Assembly (NCBI GenBank): GCA_902803275.1
Contig: CADCPE010000122.1
Location: 1-9,594, forward strand
DNA from: an uncultured Erysipelotrichaceae bacterium
GTDB lineage: Bacteria; Bacillota_I; Bacilli_A; Erysipelotrichales; Erysipelotrichaceae
DNA length: 9,594 nt
Direction of reading: 5' to 3'
Part shown: in pieces, positions 6,101 through 9,594 of the stretch
Position numbering within the stretch: the stretch's first letter is position 1
Layout: every line of letters begins with the position of its first letter
The notes under the pieces: generated by a model
What the model was told of the DNA's origin: nothing
The model's database searches: none
Seen by the model: only the letters and a program-made list of their open reading frames with translations
Translations under genes and position numbers: made by a program

Positions 6101-6359
6101 TTACGTATATAAGGCTGATACAGTCTATAAAAAACTTGAGGACTTTGAGGAGCTCTTTGAGATCGAGGCGCATATCCTCGCTTATGTAAAATGTGTCCTT
6201 GTCAAAGATATGGAGCTGGACGACTTTTCTGAAAGAGGCGTATACGTTTCGGTATACAACAGCTCAAACGGTTATGATCTGTATTTTATGGACTATGTCA
6301 TGGAGGTTGACGTCTATGAAAACCAGGTAGTGAATTTCAGCGTCAGAAAGCTTAACTGA
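6006..6359 (+). CDS. comGG: Competence protein ComGG-like minor pseudopilin
   Basis: The product has 117 residues from ATG 6006. It begins with a short basic leader ending QTRG, then FISTAFLIVMCTMMSLIAA, which resembles the RGFIYPAVLF signal of Bacillus ComGG: Phe at +1 and no Glu at +5. The rest is a soluble domain rich in acidic and aromatic residues (YNSSNGYDLYFMDYVMEVDVYENQV). Alternative starts at 5976 (GAGGGA at 5961-5966, 9 nt upstream) and 5985 would give leaders 10 and 7 residues longer. I prefer 6006 for leader length and AGGA at 5999-6002, but the choice is open. Either start lies deep inside comGF, a 95-125 bp overlap. This is the last pilus gene; the next start is 28 bp downstream with no terminator between. 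Confidence 0.72.
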   Translation: MKEPSVQTRGFISTAFLIVMCTMMSLIAAKADYVYKADTVYKKLEDFEELFEIEAHILAYVKCVLVKDMELDDFSERGVYVSVYNSSNGYDLYFMDYVMEVDVYENQVVNFSVRKLN

Positions 6360-6387
6360 ACATAAAAATGTTAGACAGGATAAAAAT

Positions 6388-6603
6388 ATGAAAGAAGAAA
6401 ACAGCATCACGATAGAAAAAACGAAAAGGACCGTCTATATAAAAGAACTCAAGAAGCAGATCTCGATCAAGATCGATCAGACTGTCATCGATTATTTCAA
6501 GAACCTCTCTGCAGATAACGGGATACCCTATCAGACGCTCATCAACATGTATCTCTCCGATTGTGTCAGAAACAAAAGAAAAATCGAAATAAGCTGGAAG
6601 TGA
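6388..6603 (+). CDS. Small ribbon-helix-helix (BrnA/CopG antitoxin-like) protein
   Basis: This 71-residue basic protein has the shape of a ribbon-helix-helix DNA-binding antitoxin: a strand KKQISIKIDQTVIDYFKNL (about 22-40), then an ADNGIPYQTLINMYLSDCV helix pair (about 42-60) and a basic tail. The IPYQTLIN segment is like the GYQTRIN stretch of BrnA-type antitoxins. No toxin gene of the BrnT type lies on either side, so it may be an orphan regulator. CAGGA (6376-6380) precedes the ATG by 7 nt. It begins 28 bp after comGG with no terminator between, so it is probably on the comG transcript. Its target is unknown. Confidence 0.65.
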   Translation: MKEENSITIEKTKRTVYIKELKKQISIKIDQTVIDYFKNLSADNGIPYQTLINMYLSDCVRNKRKIEISWK

Positions 6604-6620
6604 AACGACCGGTTTTTTTG
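6603..6620 (+). terminator. Weak terminator candidate after the RHH gene
   Basis: AAAC (6603-6606) can pair with GTTT (6612-6615) around a GACCG loop, followed by a T run to 6619. The stem is only 4 bp, so termination would be poor unless helped by other elements. The T run may also serve as the -35 region of efp. Confidence 0.35.
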
Positions 6621-6632
6621 CTAAAAAAGTTG

Positions 6633-6647
6633 ATTGTATAATACAAT
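6633..6647 (+). promoter_or_regulatory. efp promoter -10 inside a perfect palindrome
   Basis: TATAAT (6637-6642) is a consensus -10; the -35 is poor (TTTTTG, 6615-6620, spacer 16). The -10 sits in the 15-bp perfect palindrome ATTGTATAATACAAT (7-bp arms, one central base). Predicted start is near 6649, about 30 nt before the efp ATG, with AAGGAG (6662-6667) as ribosome binding site. Confidence 0.6.
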
Positions 6648-6677
6648 GATTAGGTAAAAACAAGGAGCAATATAACT

Positions 6678-7235
6678 ATGTTGAACTGCACAGAAATCAA
6701 GCCGGGAACATGTTTTACCTGGGAAAATGAATTGTATCAATGTATAGAAATCCAGCTGAACAAGACAGCTATGGCAAAAATGAAGGTCAAGGTCAAGGTC
6801 AAGCAGCCAAGAACCGGAGTTGTCAAGGAACTTTCTTTGATCGGATCGGATCAGGTAGGCGAAGCTCATATCGATAAAAGACCGATGCAGTTTTTGTATG
6901 ATGCCGGTGATATGGAAGTCTTCATGGATTCTGAATCCTATGAACAGATCGAGATCCCTAAAGAAAGACTTGAATGGGAAACCAAATTCCTGGTACCGAA
7001 CCTGGATGTGAATATTTCGTTCTATGAAGGCGAAGTCCTCGGTGTCATCCTTCCGGATAAGGTCGATCTGGAACTTGTTGAATGTGAAGCGGCCGTCAAA
7101 GGCAACACTGCAACCAGCGCATTAAAGAATGCTGTAACAGAGACCGGTCTGCAGGTAAAAGTACCGCTCTTCATTGAAAACGGTGAAAAGATCACTGTAT
7201 CTACGATCGATGGCAAATACGCCGGCAGAGCATAA
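6678..7235 (+). CDS. efp: Elongation factor P (EF-P), atypical tip loop
   Basis: EF-P binds between the P and E sites of stalled ribosomes and helps form peptide bonds at proline runs. The 185-residue protein has the three beta-barrel domains: KOW-like domain I (about 1-65), an OB domain (about 66-128) and a C-terminal OB domain (129-185) ending with the family-typical VSTIDGKYAGRA. In domain I the tip loop normally reads PGKG or PGRG with a modified Lys or Arg. Aligning from the conserved PG at 9-10 to RTG at 45-47 without gaps puts Met32 at that position, in the sequence LNKTAMAKMK. Nearby lysines are K29 and K34. The start is set by AAGGAG. It has its own promoter and ends at a strong terminator. 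Confidence 0.93.
   Translation: MLNCTEIKPGTCFTWENELYQCIEIQLNKTAMAKMKVKVKVKQPRTGVVKELSLIGSDQVGEAHIDKRPMQFLYDAGDMEVFMDSESYEQIEIPKERLEWETKFLVPNLDVNISFYEGEVLGVILPDKVDLELVECEAAVKGNTATSALKNAVTETGLQVKVPLFIENGEKITVSTIDGKYAGRA
6783..6803 (+). repeat. Hexamer tandem repeat inside efp
   Basis: AAGGTC is repeated three times and followed by AAG. It encodes alternating Lys-Val (residues 36-42) in the strand after the tip loop. The unit is a multiple of three, so slippage would change strand length without a frameshift. Confidence 0.8.
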
Positions 7236-7254
7236 GACGATCATAAAGACATGT

Positions 7255-7281
7255 AAAAAGATCACCTGAAGTGATCTTTTT
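7255..7281. terminator. Bidirectional terminator between efp and the metal regulator
   Basis: AAAAAGATCAC (7255-7265) pairs perfectly with GTGATCTTTTT (7271-7281) around a 5-nt loop. The A-tract and T-tract make it work on both strands, serving the two convergent genes. The minus-strand gene's stop (7280-7282) lies in the stem. Confidence 0.92.
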
Positions 7282-7645
7282 ATACGTAGTCTTTTGTGGC
7301 GTCTTTTATCGCGGCAAATGATTCGGCTGAGAGGTCGTGCTCGATGAGACATGAATCCTCGTAAGCCGTTTTTTTATCGACCCCAAGTTTCATCAGGATC
7401 CTTGCGATGTATTCATGTCTTTCATACATTGTAAGGGCGATGTTTTTTCCCTGTTCTGTCAGCTCAATGGCATTGTCATTGATTTCAATGTAGCCGTCGC
7501 TTTCCAGCTGTCTCAAAGCAATTGAAACAGTAGGGCGGGAAAAACCTAGATAATTAGCCAGATCGATAGCTCTGACTGTTCCTTTATCTAACGAAGTAAT
7601 ATAGACAGCTTCCAGATAATTCTGAATTGTTTCCTCTTTCTTCAT
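7280..7645 (-). CDS. DtxR/MntR-family metal-dependent transcriptional regulator
   Basis: This family represses metal uptake genes when Mn(II) or Fe(II) is bound. The 121-residue protein has a winged helix (about 5-65, with RAIDLANYLGFSRPTVSIAL and RQLESDGYIE) and a helical dimerisation and metal-binding domain; it lacks the SH3-like third domain. Compared with Bacillus subtilis MntR, His77, Glu102 and His103 are in place and E12 fits E11, but MntR Asp8 corresponds to Asn9 and Glu99 is replaced by Cys99. A Cys three residues before Glu-His is the arrangement of iron-sensing DtxR (C102, E105, H106), so iron may be the ligand. At 121 residues it is about 20 shorter than typical MntR. No ribosome binding site is seen; the -10 lies 6 nt before the ATG. 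It follows trxB on the same strand. Confidence 0.85.
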   Translation of the reverse strand: MKKEETIQNYLEAVYITSLDKGTVRAIDLANYLGFSRPTVSIALRQLESDGYIEINDNAIELTEQGKNIALTMYERHEYIARILMKLGVDKKTAYEDSCLIEHDLSAESFAAIKDATKDYV

Positions 7646-7660
7646 AAGATAATCTTAACA
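7645..7660 (-). promoter_or_regulatory. Promoter and palindromic operator of the metal regulator
   Basis: Read on the minus strand, TGT (7660-7658) and TAAGAT (7657-7652) form an extended -10, then six bases, then the ATG at 7645. The 13-bp palindrome TAAGAT-A-ATCTTA (7645-7657) covers the -10 and touches the start codon, a place where a bound repressor would block transcription. Autoregulation is inferred. Confidence 0.55.
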
Positions 7661-7684
7661 CATCATGACAGCTTATTAAGGTTA

Positions 7685-7696
7685 GTTAGTTCTAAC
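7685..7696. promoter_or_regulatory. GTTAG-TT-CTAAC interrupted palindrome upstream of the regulator gene
   Basis: Five-base arms GTTAG and CTAAC, separated by TT, lie just past the trxB stop and about 40 bp upstream of the regulator start. These half-sites resemble the TTAGGTTAG and CTAACCTAA halves of DtxR-type iron boxes, but the spacing differs, so binding is speculative. Confidence 0.35.
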
Positions 7697-7698
7697 GT

Positions 7699-8610
7699 TT
7701 ACTTAAGAGCTTTTATGATGCTGTTGGCGGCAATAGCGCCGTCGCTGCAGGCTGTAACGACCTGTCTAAGATCCTTGACGATACAGTCTCCTGCCGCATA
7801 GATGCCTTTTGTCCTGGTGGACATATCATTGTTTACAATGATGTAGCCTTTTTCATCAAGGATCGAGGCATCAAGGAAATCGGTACATGGATCTGCGCCG
7901 ATATAAGGGAAGATACCTGAACAGTCGATCGTTCTTGATTCGCCGCTTTCAACATTCTTTATCTGCAATCCCGTGATCCGATCATCCTCGATCCGCAATG
8001 CTTCAGGAACGACCTTGGTGATGACTTCGATCTTTTCGTTTGCCATGACTTTGTCGACGACACTTGCATCAGCCCTGAAGACGTCTCTTCTGAGGATTAT
8101 CGTAACTTTGTTTGCCAGCGATGCCAGATAAAGCGACTCTTCCAGAGCAGAATTACCTCAGCCGATAACGACGACATCCTTTTTGCGATAGAAGAAGCCG
8201 TCGCATACTGCACAATAGGAAATGCCTCTTCCGGTAAATCTGTCTGCCTGTGGCAGGTCCAGCATCCTTTCTTTGGTTCCGGTCGCGACGATCAGTGTCT
8301 TTCCTTCATGCTCGCTTCCATCGGAAAGCACCACTTTCTTGTTTTCACCGTCGATGATCTTTTCAACATTGCCGCTTATCAGCTTGGCGCCGAATTTCTG
8401 GCCATGTTTTGTCAGCTGATCAGCCAGTTCGATTCCGGCGATTTTTTCGATGCCGGGATAGTTTTCGATTTCATAGGTCTTTGAAAGCTTTCCGCCGTTT
8501 ACTCCGCCTTCGATGATCAGCACCGAAAGGTTGGCTCTTGAAGCGTAGATGGCAGCGGTCAGGCCGGCAGGTCCTGCACCGATGATAATTACGTCATATA
8601 TTTCTTGCAT
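7699..8610 (-). pseudogene. trxB: Thioredoxin reductase gene with one in-frame TGA
   Basis: TrxB passes electrons from NADPH through FAD to thioredoxin. The reading frame spans 303 codons, normal for the family, and is broken only by TGA at 8160-8158 (codon 151). Before it are the FAD motif GAGPAG (11-16), ATGTKER and the redox pair CAVC (C133, C136). After it the frame continues with GNSALEESLYLASLANKVTI, RRDVFRA, the second FAD motif GIYAAGDC and RQVVTACSDGAIAANS. Normal proteins read GGGNSA or GGGDSA, so GGA probably became TGA. Without read-through the product is a 150-residue FAD domain with no complete NADPH domain. Everything else is under apparent constraint, so the change is recent, a base-call error, or recoded. 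AGGAG (8625-8621) precedes the ATG at 8610. Confidence 0.85.
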
Positions 8611-8633
8611 AACAGTTATTCTCCTATAGACTG

Positions 8634-8639
8634 ATTATA
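8634..8639 (-). promoter_or_regulatory. trxB promoter -10
   Basis: On the minus strand a consensus TATAAT occupies 8639-8634, giving a start near 8627 and a leader of about 17 nt that includes AGGAG. The region 17 bp upstream (TCGCTT) is a poor -35 and falls inside the adjacent palindrome. Confidence 0.65.
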
Positions 8640-8647
8640 ACCCATAA

Positions 8648-8665
8648 TATATCGTAAGCGATATA
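8648..8665. promoter_or_regulatory. TATATCG-TAAG-CGATATA palindrome at the trxB promoter
   Basis: Seven-base perfect arms flank a TAAG spacer. The centre is about 30 bp upstream of the predicted trxB start, over the -35 and spacer, where a repressor or activator would act. It also lies 11 bp past the stop of the upstream minus-strand gene but has no T run, so an operator is more likely than a terminator. The regulator is unknown. Confidence 0.5.
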
Positions 8666-8675
8666 ATTATGCTTC

Positions 8676-8924
8676 CTACTGGACACAGTCGTACATCTCA
8701 ACATACCACTTGCCTCTGTCATAGTAGAGGTGCCTGACTTTGTTGGACGAGAAAACGCAGGTGAAGCGCAAGCCTGATCCGCCCACTTTCAAAGATGCCC
8801 GCGGACAGACTTCCTTTACCTTTAATATAGGTATCTTTCTGTTTTCGTCCCAGATCAGATAAAGGGGTTTGATGTTTCCGCCTTTATCATTGAGACATAT
8901 CACATCAACATACTTTCTTACCAT
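8676..8924 (-). CDS. Small protein of unknown function coupled to the Y-family polymerase gene
   Basis: The product has 82 residues, begins MVRKYVDVICLNDKGGNIKP and continues LYLIWDENRKIPILKVKEV, a pattern of short beta strands. The centre holds ASLKVGGSGLRFTCVF, followed by a YYDRGKWYVE finish. I recall similar small proteins next to Y-family polymerase genes in Clostridia-type genomes, but this is from memory and gives no function. There is no signal peptide or membrane segment. I prefer ATG 8924, one base after the polymerase stop, with AGGTG (8941-8937) about 9 nt upstream; a GTG at 8936 would overlap by 11 bp and add four residues. The tight junction suggests translational coupling and a related role, possibly as an accessory to damage tolerance. 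Confidence 0.7.
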   Translation of the reverse strand: MVRKYVDVICLNDKGGNIKPLYLIWDENRKIPILKVKEVCPRASLKVGGSGLRFTCVFSSNKVRHLYYDRGKWYVEMYDCVQ

Positions 8925-8925
8925 T

Positions 8926-9594
8926 CTATTCAACACCTGAAAGCTTTCTGTCCTGCAGCATCCTTAAGGAAAGGACCGCCTTGTCGCCGAATCTTCTCCT
9001 GATATCATCCATGGCCTGTTCCTTTTTCTTCTGTTTGAGCGAGTAGGTGCTCTCCTCAAAAAGACTGGTCTGACAGATCTGTTTGTGATCGCACAGTTTG
9101 GAGACCGCAACGCCTACGGCGCGGTAGGGTATTGCGAAATCACAGTTCTGTTCAAACAGTTTCAAAGATACATCAAAGATATCCTTGGCCAGATCGGAGT
9201 TTTCCTTCAGCGTTTCCTGGATCGTCCTGGCATTCATCCTGCTGTCTCTTAGAAAAACATGCACCGTACTGTAGTAAAGCCCCTGTTTTCTAAGATCGGC
9301 AGCCACATGTTCGCTGACGGATGTCAGCACGAGTTTCAATTCATCGATATCGGAAATATCCTTATAGGAAGTGATCGTATGACTGATGGATTTCGGCATT
9401 TCTTCTTTGCGGATGAAGGAGCCTATCATCTGGTGGTCGATACCGTTTGAAATATCGTGAAGGTTCTGCCCATACTTGCCGAAATGTTCTTTCAGATAGC
9501 TGACAGGTTTGCCGGCCAGATCGCCGATCGTTTTGATGTTATAGGCCTTAAGCTCCTCATACATGTGCTTGCCGACTCCCAGCAGAGCATCGGC
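8926..9594 (-). CDS. dinB: Y-family DNA polymerase (DinB/UmuC-like), C-terminal part (partial)
   Basis: The frame is open to the window edge and gives the last 222 residues. It starts in the thumb helix-hairpin-helix region (ADALLGVGKHMYEELKAYNIKTIGDLAG), then has the little-finger domain: MPKSISHTITSYKDISD, the helix SEHVAADLRKQG, the STVHVFLRD strand and PYRAVGVAVSKL. Near the end QTSLFEE fits the beta-clamp-binding consensus (Q-x-x-L-F), as expected for a polymerase recruited to stalled forks. Catalytic palm residues are outside the window, so activity cannot be judged. The enzyme family copies past damaged template bases and is often SOS-controlled; its promoter lies outside. It is followed with 1 bp spacing by the small unknown gene. 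Whether it is a DinB or UmuC/UvrX-type protein is unsettled. Confidence 0.88.
   Translation of the reverse strand, partial: ADALLGVGKHMYEELKAYNIKTIGDLAGKPVSYLKEHFGKYGQNLHDISNGIDHQMIGSFIRKEEMPKSISHTITSYKDISDIDELKLVLTSVSEHVAADLRKQGLYYSTVHVFLRDSRMNARTIQETLKENSDLAKDIFDVSLKLFEQNCDFAIPYRAVGVAVSKLCDHKQICQTSLFEESTYSLKQKKKEQAMDDIRRRFGDKAVLSLRMLQDRKLSGVE

Noticed and set aside
6359..6372. Terminator between comGG and the RHH gene
   Set aside because: The AACAT/ATGTT arms form only a 5-bp A/T-rich stem and no T run follows.
6300..6680. Toxin-antitoxin operon
   Set aside because: Only the antitoxin-like gene is present; neither the preceding comGG nor the following efp is a toxin.
8106..8160. Selenocysteine insertion at the trxB TGA
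   Set aside because: The site is a conserved Gly, not a redox Cys; the CAVC pair is intact. The sequence after the TGA offers only a short CTCT/AGAG hairpin with a 3-nt loop, not a convincing bacterial SECIS.

Overview
The window reads like a chromosomal stretch of a low-to-mid GC member of the Bacillota. The class Erysipelotrichia or a close relative is my best guess, from protein flavour and gene content only, at moderate to low confidence. Supporting signs are a complete comG-type competence pilus operon, a ruvAB pair without ruvC, a 50-residue four-cysteine L33, and TGA used as a normal stop by several genes, which indicates the standard bacterial code and excludes a Mollicutes-type code.

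Layout. Positions 1-370 hold the 3' end of the GTPase gene obg and its terminator. Positions 380-1969 hold ruvA-ruvB, the Holliday-junction branch-migration motor, behind a promoter that seems to start transcription at the ruvA ATG. Positions 1966-2192 hold rpmG (L33) with its own promoter and terminator. Positions 2201-2849 hold a metallo-beta-lactamase-fold hydrolase and a terminator. Positions 2897-6359 hold comGA to comGG: traffic ATPase, membrane platform, major pseudopilin and four minor components. These genes are tightly overlapped behind a hairpin that can hide the comGA ribosome binding site. A small ribbon-helix-helix protein (6388-6603) probably rides on the same transcript. Then comes efp (6678-7235), and a bidirectional terminator closes the plus-strand block.

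The rest is on the minus strand, read right to left: the C-terminal part of a Y-family translesion polymerase with a beta-clamp motif, a small conserved-looking protein coupled to it, trxB (thioredoxin reductase), and a DtxR/MntR-family metal regulator. These genes suggest DNA damage tolerance, thiol redox and metal homeostasis.

Main points of interest: (1) trxB is intact across about 303 codons except for one in-frame TGA inside the NADPH-binding glycine motif; (2) EF-P has Met where the modified loop-tip Lys or Arg normally sits; (3) ruvA and the metal regulator share an extended -10 element exactly 6 nt from the ATG, with no ribosome binding site, which suggests leaderless mRNAs; (4) perfect palindromes lie over the promoters of the metal regulator and efp, and just upstream of the trxB -10; (5) a 10-bp hairpin covers the comGA ribosome binding site; (6) the metal regulator has Cys99 in place of the MntR Glu, as in iron-sensing DtxR; (7) obg and rpmG are far richer in A+T than their neighbours. 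I saw no tRNA, rRNA, CRISPR array, insertion sequence or phage gene. No stretch above 300 bases lacks a gene. I did not find a wholly new multi-gene system.
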